A stretch of 39,533 nucleotides of DNA from the NCBI GenBank assembly GCA_024276895.1, contig JAJRWG010000112.1:1-39533 (forward strand), read 5' to 3'. Positions 19,024 to 29,751 of the stretch are shown piece by piece (the stretch's first letter is position 1; every line of letters starts with the position of its first letter). The translations under genes were made by a program, and so were the position numbers. The DNA comes from Bacteroidota bacterium (GTDB taxonomy: Bacteria > Bacteroidota > Bacteroidia > Bacteroidales > F082). Below the pieces are notes generated by a model, which saw nothing but the letters and a program-made list of their open reading frames with translations, had not been told where the DNA came from and searched no databases.

Positions 19024-19434
19024 ATGATCAGACAACAGGAAATATTGCTTCCGGCCATGCGCAAAGGCTTTCATAAAATCGACTACCTGGTAACCGAAGC
19101 CGTGGGTCCTTTGCCGGAAACAGGGCTGGTCAATGTGTTTGTTAAACACACATCGGCTGCATTGATGCTTAACGAAAATGCAGACCCCGATGTGCAAACC
19201 GACCTGAAATCACTACTGGAAAAAATGGCCCCCGAAAACGCCCCCTTTTACAGGCACACGCTTGAGGGTTCCGATGATATGCCGGCCCATTTCAAATCGG
19301 CGGTACTGGGTCCTTCGGTGACGATCCCGGTGAGCAGCCACCGGCTGAACCTTGGCATTTGGCAAAGCCTCTATTTTTGCGAGTTCCGCAATTACGGCGG
19401 GAAAAGAAAAGTGGTGGTCACGCTTTACTGGTAG
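19024..19434 (+). CDS. YjbQ/UPF0047 family protein
   Basis: GLVNVFVKHTSAALMLNENADPDVQTDL...HTLEGSDDMPAHFKSAVLGPSVTIPV; ATG at 19024 likely. Confidence 0.92.
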   Translation: MIRQQEILLPAMRKGFHKIDYLVTEAVGPLPETGLVNVFVKHTSAALMLNENADPDVQTDLKSLLEKMAPENAPFYRHTLEGSDDMPAHFKSAVLGPSVTIPVSSHRLNLGIWQSLYFCEFRNYGGKRKVVVTLYW

Positions 19435-19446
19435 CTGCGGAGATGT

Positions 19447-20052
19447 TCAGCCTTTTCCGTTTTCCCTGAGCAGACGCTGCAGGGTTTGCTCCGAGAATTG
19501 AAACAGCTCGGGATAGAATGCTTCAAAATCCTGCTTTAAACCGTCGTAGTTTCTTTCCAGGCCGGCAACGGCATCGCCCATGCCCGACAGCAGTCCGGTA
19601 CGCCTGTCCATCCCTTTAAAAACATTCTTAAGACCCGAGAAATCAGCGTAGGCCGTCAGCCAGTTTTGGGCAATTAAGAAAGGGAGCATGCGTTTCGTCC
19701 GGTCGGGAAGTATAAAAAAATGCCTGGTCAGCAAGCCGTACACACGGGCGGCAAAAACACCCAGTTCATCCTTGTGATAACGTTCCCAACCACTGGCAAG
19801 AAAATGGTCATAGTAAATGTCAACCACCACACCCGAATACCTTCCGTAATCAGCTTTGACCCTGCTGACACTGTGCTTTACAAGCGCGTGCCTGTCAGTA
19901 AACGTATCGATTTCACGGTGAAGCCGGATGCCCGTCCTGATGCCCTCTTTGTACCTGGCCATTTGTTTTCCTTTTACAGCATCGGCAATAAAATTACCGA
20001 AAAGGATGTCGTTGTTTTCTCCTGAAAGATGGGCGTGGGCAAGGAAATTCAT
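19447..20052 (-). CDS. Acyl carrier protein phosphodiesterase-like (AcpH family)
   Basis: Start MNFLAHAHLSGENNDILFGNFIADAVKGKQ at 20052; HREIDTFTDRH, YDHFLASGWERY. Confidence 0.88.
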   Translation of the reverse strand: MNFLAHAHLSGENNDILFGNFIADAVKGKQMARYKEGIRTGIRLHREIDTFTDRHALVKHSVSRVKADYGRYSGVVVDIYYDHFLASGWERYHKDELGVFAARVYGLLTRHFFILPDRTKRMLPFLIAQNWLTAYADFSGLKNVFKGMDRRTGLLSGMGDAVAGLERNYDGLKQDFEAFYPELFQFSEQTLQRLLRENGKG

Positions 20053-20189
20053 TCTCGTCAATTGTGCGGCAAAAGTAAAACATTCAAGCAATTTAAAATC
20101 ATTATGGATAAATTGAAAACAGATTGGGATGAAGTGAATTTTAATAATTTTGCGGTTCATTTTATTGAACCCACTAATCAGAAGAACTG

Positions 20190-21815
20190 ATGCAAAAATT
20201 GTTGTTGTTAGGAGATGAAGCCATTGCTCAGGGCGCTATTGATGCCGGGATTTCAGCGGTTTACGCATACCCCGGCACCCCCTCAACCGAAATCACAGAG
20301 TACATCCAGGCCTCAAAGCAAGCAGCCGAAAAGAAGATAAAGTCCTTATGGTCAGCCAACGAGAAAACGGCAATGGAAACTGCCATTGGCATGTCCTATG
20401 CAGGAAAGAAATCGCTGGTATGCATGAAACACGTTGGCTTAAATGTTGCCGCCGATCCCTTCATTAACTCAGCCGTTACGGGTGCCAACGGAGGCCTGGT
20501 GGTGCTGTCGGCCGACGACCCTTCCATGCATTCTTCGCAGAACGAGCAGGACTCGCGTTTTTACGGAAAATTCGCCCTCATCCCCGTGCTGGAACCCAGC
20601 AACCAGCAGGAAGCTTACGACATGACACGTTACGCTTTTGAATTGTCGGAAAAGTTCGGAACACCGGTGCTTATCAGGGTAACAACCCGCCTGGCCCACT
20701 CCAGGGCAGGTGTTACACGGGCCAAAGAAAGCAAGCAAAACAGTATGCAACTGCCGGGCGACCTTCAGCAGTTTGTGCTGCTGCCTGCCATCGCCCGGAG
20801 GCAATACAAAAGACTGCTTACCAAACAGGAATTGTTTGAAAATGATGGTCTGGAGTCGGGTTTTAACACCCTGATCCCCGGCAAAGACAAAAGCCTGGGA
20901 ATTGTGGCCTGCGGCATTGCTTACAATTACCTGCTTGAGAATTTTGAAGGCGGCAAAGTTCCTTACCCTGTGCTGAAGGTCGGGCAGTACCCCATCCCCG
21001 CTAAACTTGTGGAAGAACTTTACAACAGTGTTGACGAGATGCTGGTCCTTGAAGAGGGTTATCCCATCTTTGAAGAACTGCTCAGGGGCTACCTTAACAA
21101 AGGCAAAACCGTCAGGGGCAGACTTGAAGGCAGCATCCCCAGGGACGGAGAGCTGAATCCGAACATTGTGGGCAGGGCACTGGGGCTGGCCATCACCGAA
21201 GGTTTTGAAACACCTTCTATTTTAAGGGGGAGGCCGCCACAACTTTGCGAGGGCTGTTCGCACACCGACTCGTTCAAGGCTCTTAACGAAGCACTGGAGC
21301 CTTATTCCGGGGGCCGTGTTTTATCCGACATCGGCTGCTACACCCTCAGCGCTTTGCCGCCACTGGAGTCCATCAATTCCTGTGTTGACATGGGTGCATC
21401 CATTACCATGGCCATCGGGGCTGCCGATGCAGGCCTTTTCCCGGTTGTGGCTGCCATCGGCGATTCCACATTTACACACTCGGGAATAACCGGTTTGCTG
21501 GATGCCGTCAACCACAACTCCCCCATTACCGTCCTGCTGAACGACAACTCCACCACCGGAATGACCGGCGGACAGGATTCTTCGGCCTTTGGAAAAGTGG
21601 ACGATATTGTCAGAGGACTGGGCGTTGAGGAAGAACACATCCGTGTGATCACCCCTTTGCGCAGAAACCACGAGGAAAACGTTAAAGTGTTTCAGGAAGA
21701 GTTAGAGTACCGTGGTGTTTCGGTCATCATCGCCCGGCGCGAGTGCATCCAGACCCTGGCCAGAAGAATGAAACTGAAAGCACTGGAAAAAAGGAAAGAA
21801 AAAACATTGGCTTAA
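20190..21815 (+). CDS. iorA: Indolepyruvate ferredoxin oxidoreductase, alpha subunit
   Basis: AYPGTPSTEITEYI, LCEGCSHTDSF, DIGCYTLSALPPL, GDSTFTHSGITGLLDAVNHNSPITVLLNDNSTTGMTGGQ (TPP-binding). Confidence 0.93.
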   Translation: MQKLLLLGDEAIAQGAIDAGISAVYAYPGTPSTEITEYIQASKQAAEKKIKSLWSANEKTAMETAIGMSYAGKKSLVCMKHVGLNVAADPFINSAVTGANGGLVVLSADDPSMHSSQNEQDSRFYGKFALIPVLEPSNQQEAYDMTRYAFELSEKFGTPVLIRVTTRLAHSRAGVTRAKESKQNSMQLPGDLQQFVLLPAIARRQYKRLLTKQELFENDGLESGFNTLIPGKDKSLGIVACGIAYNYLLENFEGGKVPYPVLKVGQYPIPAKLVEELYNSVDEMLVLEEGYPIFEELLRGYLNKGKTVRGRLEGSIPRDGELNPNIVGRALGLAITEGFETPSILRGRPPQLCEGCSHTDSFKALNEALEPYSGGRVLSDIGCYTLSALPPLESINSCVDMGASITMAIGAADAGLFPVVAAIGDSTFTHSGITGLLDAVNHNSPITVLLNDNSTTGMTGGQDSSAFGKVDDIVRGLGVEEEHIRVITPLRRNHEENVKVFQEELEYRGVSVIIARRECIQTLARRMKLKALEKRKEKTLA

Positions 21816-21836
21816 CCGGCATTTATCAGGATTAAA

Positions 21837-22421
21837 ATGAAAAAGGACATCATCATTTCGGGCGTTGGGGGACAGGGTATTTTAACCATTTCCACTGTCA
21901 TCGGCACTGCGGCTTTATCAGAAGGGCTTGAACTGAAGCAGGCCGAAGTACACGGCATGAGCCAACGTGGCGGGGATGTGCAGTCGCACATGCGGCTTTC
22001 CTCCGATAAAATTGCATCCGACCTCATCCCCCAGGGGCAGGCCGACATCATCATCTCGGTTGAACCCCTTGAATCGCTGCGCTACGTGGAAATGCTCAAC
22101 AGGGAAAAAGGCTGGCTGGTTACCAGCATGAATCCTTTTAACAATATTGCCGACTACCCCCCTGTGGAAGATATACTCAATGCCATCTGGGAATTGCCGC
22201 ATTACGTTACCATTGATGCCAACCGGGTGGCCAAAGACCTGGGCTCGATCAAGGCCGCCAACATTGTGGTACTGGGTGCTGCCAGTCCTTTACTCGACAT
22301 AAAATATGATTCGCTGGAAGAGGCCATCAGAACCATTTTTGCAAAAAAAGGTGAAGACATCATCCACCTTAACCTGAAGGCATTGCGGGCCGGGAGAGAT
22401 TATGCGCAGGAACGGACCTGA
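21837..22421 (+). CDS. iorB: Indolepyruvate oxidoreductase, beta subunit
   Basis: DIIISGVGGQGILTISTVIGTAAL...AEVHGMSQRGGDVQSHMR. Confidence 0.93.
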   Translation: MKKDIIISGVGGQGILTISTVIGTAALSEGLELKQAEVHGMSQRGGDVQSHMRLSSDKIASDLIPQGQADIIISVEPLESLRYVEMLNREKGWLVTSMNPFNNIADYPPVEDILNAIWELPHYVTIDANRVAKDLGSIKAANIVVLGAASPLLDIKYDSLEEAIRTIFAKKGEDIIHLNLKALRAGRDYAQERT

Positions 22422-22463
22422 AGCCTGTTGAGCAAAACCGCACGGATTGCGGTTAAATTCGTT

Positions 22464-22487
22464 GCCGGGTCATTTGCCCGGTTTTTT
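22464..22487 (+). terminator. Rho-independent terminator after iorB
   Basis: gccgggtcatttgcccggtttttt. Confidence 0.7.
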
Positions 22488-22513
22488 ATTTTTGCCGTTT
22501 AATTGCAACAACC

Positions 22514-23728
22514 ATGTGGAAATCCGGGATACTTTTCCTCCTCACCATACTTAGCTTGTTTGCCTGCGAAAGCAGTGTAGATGATGTCAGGCAGACAGAG
22601 AAAACCGAAGAACACCATTCGGAATTTGCATACGGCATCAATGTGGACAGCCTCAAAGTGATCAGGGGAACTGTCAAAAGAAACGAATTCCTCGCCGATA
22701 TCCTGCTCAGGTACGGGGTGAGTTATCAGGTAATCGATTACATTGCCCGCTACACAAAAGACACCTTTGACGTAAGAAAACTCAGAAGGGGAAACAATTA
22801 CAGCCTGATCTGTACCAACGACTCAATTGCCAGAGCGCTCTATTTTATTTACGGAATTACGGCATCCAACTATGTTTTGTACCAGCTCACTGACTCGGTT
22901 TCGGCCCGCCTGGGTGCAAAAGAGATCAGGGTTGAGACAAACAGCATCTCGGGCGCGATTCAGTCTTCGCTGTGGAATGCCCTGGTGGAAGAGGGTGCTG
23001 ATCCCAACCTTGCCAACGAGTTGTCGGAAATTTACGCCTGGACCATTGATTTTTTCGGTTTGCAAAAAGGCGATCACTACAAAGCCATCTTTGATCAGTA
23101 TTTTGTGGAAGACACCTACACCGGTCTGGGCAGGGTAAAAGCAGCCAGTTTCCACCACGGTGGCAAAGACTTGTATGCTTTTTACTTTGAGCAGAATGGG
23201 AAAGGTGATTATTTCGATGAAGAAGGTAACAGCCTGCAGCGCACTTTTCTGAAGGCACCACTGCGTTACTCAAGGATCAGTTCAGGTTTTTCGAACAGCC
23301 GCATGCATCCGATCCTGAAAATCAGAAGGCCGCATCACGGTGTGGATTACGCAGCCCCATCCGGAACACCGGTTTACAGTGTGGGCGATGGTGTGGTGGT
23401 AAAAAAGGGCTACCAAAAACGTGGCGGGGGCAATTATGTGAAGGTGAAGCACAACGGCACTTATTCCACAACTTACATGCACCTGAAAGGTTTTGCCAAA
23501 GGCATTAAGGTGGGCAAACACGTCAGGCAGGGCGACTTACTGGGTTACGTAGGCCAGACAGGACTGGCCTCAGGCCCACACCTCGATTTCCGGTTTTACC
23601 GGAACGGTAAAGCGGTGAACCCGCTGAAAGTAGAGTCACCGCCTTCAAAGCCGGTTGAACCGGCTTACCGTGCCGCCTTCGACTCGGTGGTCAGTCATTA
23701 CATTCCTTTGCTTGATTCCATCAGATAA
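22514..23728 (+). CDS. M23-family metallopeptidase (LytM-like), lipoprotein-type signal
   Basis: SSGFSNSRMHPILKIRRPHHGVDYAAPSGTPVYSVGDGVVV...TYMHLKGFAKGIKVGKHVRQGDLLGYVGQTGLASGPHLDFRFY. Confidence 0.94.
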   Translation: MWKSGILFLLTILSLFACESSVDDVRQTEKTEEHHSEFAYGINVDSLKVIRGTVKRNEFLADILLRYGVSYQVIDYIARYTKDTFDVRKLRRGNNYSLICTNDSIARALYFIYGITASNYVLYQLTDSVSARLGAKEIRVETNSISGAIQSSLWNALVEEGADPNLANELSEIYAWTIDFFGLQKGDHYKAIFDQYFVEDTYTGLGRVKAASFHHGGKDLYAFYFEQNGKGDYFDEEGNSLQRTFLKAPLRYSRISSGFSNSRMHPILKIRRPHHGVDYAAPSGTPVYSVGDGVVVKKGYQKRGGGNYVKVKHNGTYSTTYMHLKGFAKGIKVGKHVRQGDLLGYVGQTGLASGPHLDFRFYRNGKAVNPLKVESPPSKPVEPAYRAAFDSVVSHYIPLLDSIR

Positions 23729-23752
23729 TGCCTTGAGAAAACGAGGCAATAA

Positions 23753-23781
23753 AAAAACCGCCCTTTTACAAGGGCGGTTTT
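23753..23781. terminator. Bidirectional terminator between convergent M23 and SusD genes
   Basis: aaaaaccgccc-ttttaca-agggcggtttt. Confidence 0.85.
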
Positions 23782-23806
23782 GGTCTCAATTTAATTCAAC
23801 AAGTTG

Positions 23807-25270
23807 TTAAAACGGGGGTTCAAAAATATCCCAGAAAACTTTTGTTGAAGTCTCGTCCCCACCAATGGAGGCAGCAGCAGCTTCGTAATTAATTTTATTT
23901 TGCTGCACCTCGTTGTATGGATAAGGCATACGACGCGGAATGTCGCCATAAGTCATCCCTTCGGGAACATTCAACTGCGGATAATCAAGTCTTCTCCACT
24001 CGCTGAAGGCTTCAACACCTTTATTATACAAAGCAATCCATTTTTGTTCGCCAATGCTTTGCTTCCAGTTGTTGGGATCGTAAGGATTCTCAAGCAGGTA
24101 AGCATCAACTTCTTCCTGCGTACCTCCCCAGTAAAGGATACTGGTGGTAACAGCCGCATTGTAATGGCCTTCAGCCGTTCCGGGAACGCCAAATCCTCTT
24201 TGGGCAGCTTCTGCCAGGAAGAAGTGTACTTCAACCATGTCAATCAGATTTGCTTCGAAGGCAGGATCAAAGAAACGGGCCTGGAAGTTCGAGAAGTTGT
24301 TGTACGACTGTGCACCGTCCAGACCGGCTACAGCACCAAGGTAAACAAAGTGCTGTACTGAATCGTAAGAACTGGTGTCAACCTGTGTAAAGTACTTACC
24401 GATACGCGGGTCGTTCTTGGCAAGCATCATGTCGATGATGGTGTTCGTCGGCAGGAAGTCTTTACGTCCTGTGCGGAAAGCATCGTAAATCCGGTTAACA
24501 TGCGGAACAACGCCGGGATAGAAAACAAATCCGCTTTGTGACTGATCCTGGAAAACACCTGCATTGAGTGCATCGGTAACTGCAAGTTTTGCTTTATCGG
24601 GTGCTACGTCTGCAAGACGCATGCCTACCCTGAGCAACAGTGAAGCACCAAACCTTTTCCATGAGGCCACATCACCACCGTAAACCAAATCGGCAGCGCC
24701 GAAGCTTCCATAGTTCGGGTCGAGCGATGCAAGGTCATTTCTTAACCTTTTCAGCAGGTCATCGTAAATATCGTTCTGCTTGTCGTAAACCGGTGCAGGA
24801 TTTACAAATCCCTTTAAGGCATCGGTGTAAGGCATGTCGCCAAAAGCATCAACGAGTATTTGATAACAATACACCTCATGGATGTCAATGATGGCAATCA
24901 TGTTTTTGGCTTCATTGGGATCGCCGCCGTAATTTTCATCCATCAGGATTTCTTTGGCTTCCTTCAGGTCCATCAAAGCGTCCCTGTAGTATTCCCTTAC
25001 AAAACCATCCGGGATTCTCCTGTCCTGATACAGATACCTGGACTCATCAAAATAGGTGGTTTCCTGCCAAAACTGAACAGTCAAACGCTGGATATTCACG
25101 TTCACACTGGTGGCTTCTGTCTGATTGATCATACCAAGCTGCCCGTTAGAAAACAGTGTGGTTGGAGGCACTTTTGTCGGGCTCTTGGGGTCAACATTAT
25201 CAGGCAATTTGCATTGCGACACCCCAATGATGAGTGCCAATGCGAGTGATAAATATTTTATAATTTTCAT
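23807..25270 (-). CDS. SusD/RagB-family lipoprotein
   Basis: Lipoprotein signal LALALIIGVSQC; directly follows the SusC gene; YQILVDAFGDMPYTDALKG, ALYNKGVEAFSEWRRLDYPQL. Confidence 0.9.
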   Translation of the reverse strand: MKIIKYLSLALALIIGVSQCKLPDNVDPKSPTKVPPTTLFSNGQLGMINQTEATSVNVNIQRLTVQFWQETTYFDESRYLYQDRRIPDGFVREYYRDALMDLKEAKEILMDENYGGDPNEAKNMIAIIDIHEVYCYQILVDAFGDMPYTDALKGFVNPAPVYDKQNDIYDDLLKRLRNDLASLDPNYGSFGAADLVYGGDVASWKRFGASLLLRVGMRLADVAPDKAKLAVTDALNAGVFQDQSQSGFVFYPGVVPHVNRIYDAFRTGRKDFLPTNTIIDMMLAKNDPRIGKYFTQVDTSSYDSVQHFVYLGAVAGLDGAQSYNNFSNFQARFFDPAFEANLIDMVEVHFFLAEAAQRGFGVPGTAEGHYNAAVTTSILYWGGTQEEVDAYLLENPYDPNNWKQSIGEQKWIALYNKGVEAFSEWRRLDYPQLNVPEGMTYGDIPRRMPYPYNEVQQNKINYEAAAASIGGDETSTKVFWDIFEPPF

Positions 25271-25299
25271 ATCAATTATTTTTTTAGTTGGTGATTAAA

Positions 25300-28200
25300 T
25301 TAAAATCCTAATTTAAGATTAAACCCAAATGTCCTGGTTGTTGGGTAAGAACCCGTTTCAATTCCCTGGTTGTTACCTGAACCCAGACTTGCTTCCGGAT
25401 CAAAGTGGTCAACATTTTTGCTGATGATCCACAGGTTACGACCTACGAACGATAAGGACAGGTCACGCAGCAATACTTTATCGAACCATTTTTTCGGGAA
25501 ATTGTACGACAAAGAAACCTCACGCAACTTGGTGTAAGAAGCGTCGAATACGTACCTTGCGGTGGGGCTGTTGTTGTAATAGAAAGCCCTTCCCCAGCGA
25601 GCCGAGTTGACAAGGATGTCGTTGGGGCTTCCGTCAGCTTTCACACCGGGAAGAATAGTACCACCCGAAGTTGCGTGTGCCTGGTCAACAGGAACACCAT
25701 CACGGGTGTGGGGGCTTAAAACAGTACCGTCGGCCAGTACCAGGTTGTCACGCATCGGGTTGCCAAGAACGTTGGTTCCGGCAGTTTCAGCGTACAGTCC
25801 GGTAGCTTGTCCGTATTTCGTGCTTACTGAATAAATATCACCGCCTTTTTGAATATCAATCAAAGCGTAAAGTGTAATTCCTTTCCAGCTTAAGGTTGTG
25901 GGAATACCCATTTTCCAGTCAGGCTGGATGTTGCCAATAACTTCATCACCGGATTCAGACTTCAGGTAGTAACCGTTTTCATCAACCGTGGGTTGGCCAT
26001 TGGTATAAATATAGTCGCTACCCCTGATGGCGCCATAAGGTTCGCCGGCAGTAGCATTAACGGTAACGTCCCATGCGGAGTAGATCAAAATATTGTTTAC
26101 TTCAACGCCACTGGCATCGCGGTAAAGGCTAATGACTGTGTTATCGTTGGTGTACCAGTTAGCACCAATGTCCTAGTGCCAGTTTTTCGATTCGATGGGT
26201 ACAAGTACAAGTCCGACTTCCCAACCTTTGTTTTCCATCTCGCCACCGTTGACCCACATGCGGGAATAGCCCGAGAATGGTGAAACGGCAACAGGAAGGA
26301 TCTGGTTGTAAGTAGTCGATTTGTATTGTGCAACATCAATTCTGATCCTGCTATTCAGGAAGTGAGCTTCCAAACCGAATTCCAAACTCTTTGTAAGCTC
26401 AGGCTTCAGATCAGGATTCTGCAGGGTGCTGTTTACCGAGAACATCGGAACATCTCCCCAACTGGTGTTTTGTGAATAGGTTGACTGGAGGCTGTAAGGA
26501 ACAGCATCGTTACCTACCTGGGCGTAGTTGGCCCTCAGTTTCAACAAAGGCATCCAGCTCAGGTCGCGCAGGGCAGACATCTCGGTCAGCACTAAGCTTA
26601 ACGAAGCAGACCAGTAGTTAAAGGAGTCTGCTCCATCAGGCAGTGAGGAGGATTTGTCCCACCTGTCTGTCAGGTCAAGATAAAGGAAACTGTTCCATCC
26701 CATTGAAACACTTCCGAATACACTATTAATGCCATAATTTTGCAGGCTCTCGTTTACTACATAAGGAGAAACCGAGTTGCGAACCGTGTAAAGGTCAGGA
26801 ACAACCAGTCCGCCAACGGTGTTACCCATGATGGTTTCGTAGCGGTTCTTCCTGATGTTCGTTCCAACGAATGCATGCAAGGAGAATTTGTCCCAGGTTT
26901 TGTTAAACTTAAGGATACTCTCAATGTTCAACTCCATAAACTGCTCTGTGAAGTTTGAATAGTAGGAGTCGTCAACACTACTAACGGCAATTCTTTCATT
27001 TTGAACCCCCGAGTAGAAATCAAGCATTACTTTGTTGGAGAAACTGAGCCAGTCGGTAAACTTATAATAAAGTGCCGTATAACCGAAAACCCTGTTGCGC
27101 ACATCGTCTTCATAACTTTTACGACGAACAAAATAAGGGTTATCGAAGAAAATAGGACTCAGGTTGTCATAATAGGAGTGGTTCCACGAAAGCTGTTCTC
27201 CATTGGGACGGAGATAATTTTGGTCCAGTCTCTTGAGGTCCACGTTTCTTTCAAACCACTGTCCGAACGACTGCATGGGGTTCATGCCGTCGTAGCCTGT
27301 ACCGAAGCGGCCTTTGGCATATGTATTGACATAGGATATATTGGCTTCCATTTTCAACTTTTTGGTGAAATTGTAATCACCCGAAAAGTTAAGTGTATTC
27401 CTTTTAAACTCGCTGTTCACCAGAATACCTGTTTGGTCAACATTGGTGTAAGACAACCTGAAGGATCCGTCATCATTGTATCCGTTAAAAGTAAGGTTGT
27501 TGGTGTAAGAAGTACCCGTATTAAAGAAGTAATCCAAACCGTTTGCGCCGGCAAGCCAGGGTCTTTTTTCACCATAGTTGTCGCGCAGCGGGTCGAGGGC
27601 ATCCCATTGGATAACCATCTTGTCCGGGTCGAATTTTGCACCCCATGATGCATCTTCCGAACTTGGGGTAATCAGGTCATTCACACCATCACCGTCAATG
27701 TCTGCATAAAAGAAGTAAGCCGTCGGGTCTTCGTAGAAAGGACCATAACCTGCACCGTAAGTATTTTGCCACTGGGGTGCGGTTGACATGTCGGCTTGTT
27801 CCCAAAGCACACTGGAACTCCAGGTGACGCCTATCCGTTTTTCGCCGGGTCCGCGTTTACCTTTTTTGGTGGTAATGAGGATGACCCCGTTGGCAGCACG
27901 TGCACCGTAGAGGGCGGTTGCAGCAGCACCTTTAAGGATAGTAACACTCTCAATGTCGTCAGGGTTGATATCCATGGCAGCATTACCGTAGTCGTAACCA
28001 CCCCAGCCCTGGTTTTGGGTTGTACCGTGTTGCACAACCTGGCTGTTGGTATTGTTGTTGCTGAGCGGCACACCGTCAACGACAAACAAGGCCTGGTTGT
28101 TTTGGGTCAGCGAGCTTGAGCCCCTGATCAAAACGTTGGCCGATCCACCCATGGTATTGGGCTTGATGATGGATATACCGGTTGCCTTACCGGACAATGA

Positions 28201-28626
28201 ACTGACGACGTTCACATCGGAGACCCTGTTTACGTCATCACCGTCAAGTTCTTCAACCGCATAACCCAGCGATTTCTTTTCACGGGAAAGGGCAAGTGCG
28301 GTAACCACCACCTCGTCAATCATCATGGCTTCCGATTCCATGGTAATGTTGATGGTAGTCTGGTCACCAATGGTAACTTCCTGGGTCTTCATCCCAACAT
28401 AGGAGAAAACCAGTATTTTGTGTGCTGGCTCTACCTTCAGGGAAAACTTACCATCCAGATCGGTTGTCGTACCGACGGTCGTTCCTTTTACCTGGACAGT
28501 AACCCCCGGAATTCCCATTCCGTCATCAGCACTGATAACCTTACCACTAATGGTCCTTGTTTGTGCATTGGCAAACTGAATGCCAACGAAAAACAAGAAC
28601 GCCATTAAAATTGTAATTTTTCTCAT
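25300..28626 (-). CDS. SusC/RagA-family TonB-linked outer-membrane protein, interrupted by in-frame TAG at 26173-26175
   Basis: 28626-26173 encodes 817 aa (GKVISADDGMGIPGVTVQVKGTTVG..., plug VLIRGSSSLTQNNQALFVVDGVPL); after the TAG the same frame continues DIGANWYTNDNTVISLYRDAS...YTKLREVSLSYNFPKKW...TRTFGFNLKLGF to TAA at 25300. Confidence 0.9.
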
Positions 28627-28872
28627 AATGATAATTTTTGGTTAATGAATTTGTTGAATGTATAAATTGATTGATAATTTTTTTAAAATCTGGTGCAAAA
28701 TATTAATTATTTGGAAACATTATCATTTTTTAACAATAAAAAAATAAACATTCATCTTTTTATAAAAAAGAAGTCTGCTTTGCTTTACGATTCCGGCGTG
28801 TGATCGCTTTTGGTTATTGGTAATTATCGATTTGAGACTGCAAGTTATAACATTTTTTAACTAACCGATTCA

Positions 28873-29289
28873 TCAAACCAGTTTTTTGCTGAAAAAAATC
28901 AGTACAACCAGTAAAACAAATCCGGTAACAACCATTGTCCAGCTAAACACATCATTGAAATAATAATTGAGTATTGCAAGTATTATGTAGCTAATAATGA
29001 ATAAGTAAAGTCCGGTTTTCCTGGCTTTAAGCAACAATATGCCGCTGACTAGCAAGCCGGTAAACAAAATAATATGGAGTATTATGTAGAATGAATATAA
29101 ATTACGGTCTGCACCCCCGTCCGCCGGGCTTACAGGAAAACTTTCACCGGTCAGCTGGTATATACCCGCCAAAATAAAAAAAAGTAGTCCCACTATTCCT
29201 TCCACAGCGATTACGATCGCAGCTACTCTCAGGAGAAAATGGATGCCAAAAAGCGGGTGCTTTACAGATTCACCGGTTTCGGTTGTCAT
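28873..29289 (-). CDS. Small multi-TM hypothetical membrane protein
   Basis: Start likely MTTETGESVKHPLFGIHFLLRV (29289); about four hydrophobic segments. Confidence 0.7.
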   Translation of the reverse strand: MTTETGESVKHPLFGIHFLLRVAAIVIAVEGIVGLLFFILAGIYQLTGESFPVSPADGGADRNLYSFYIILHIILFTGLLVSGILLLKARKTGLYLFIISYIILAILNYYFNDVFSWTMVVTGFVLLVVLIFFSKKLV

Positions 29290-29296
29290 GTTTCGG

Positions 29297-29731
29297 TTAT
29301 TTGAGGTAAGCCAGATTCCTTGAATACAAATATACAAAAACGGAACTGATGAGCATTTCAAGAAAAGGAAACGGCAGGGTGCTGATGAAAAGTTTGGGAA
29401 TGATCAGTAACAGTATCTGGGAAAAAGTGTATAAGTGAAAGCCTGTTTTGCGCAAATTCCACATCTGGATTGCACCTAAAAGTGACACGGACAGGAGAAT
29501 GGCCTGAAACAAAAAAAACATGGGGCTGAGGTCAAGCAAAAAATCAAAGTTCAGCTCTGTGCCCATAAAAAGAAAGGTGCTCTTTTTCTCCAGAGCCTGT
29601 TTTATCGGATTGATGGCGGCAAAGAACAGCATGTTCGACAACAGCGACATGCCACTTCCAATGAAAGTTAAAATGCAAAGCACGGTCAGTAGTTCGGGAC
29701 GTCTTACCGGATTTTCTGTTGCCTCATTCAT
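29297..29731 (-). CDS. Multi-TM hypothetical membrane protein
   Basis: RRPELLTVLCILTFIGSGMSLLSNMLFFAAI and further TM segments; adjacent to the previous gene. Confidence 0.75.
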   Translation of the reverse strand: MNEATENPVRRPELLTVLCILTFIGSGMSLLSNMLFFAAINPIKQALEKKSTFLFMGTELNFDFLLDLSPMFFLFQAILLSVSLLGAIQMWNLRKTGFHLYTFSQILLLIIPKLFISTLPFPFLEMLISSVFVYLYSRNLAYLK

Positions 29732-29751
29732 CTTGTAAAAGTTATTAACCT

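Noticed and set aside
18949-19197. 82-aa minus-strand ORF across the MITE-like element and yjbQ
   Set aside because: Mostly antisense to yjbQ; no evidence of a transposase.
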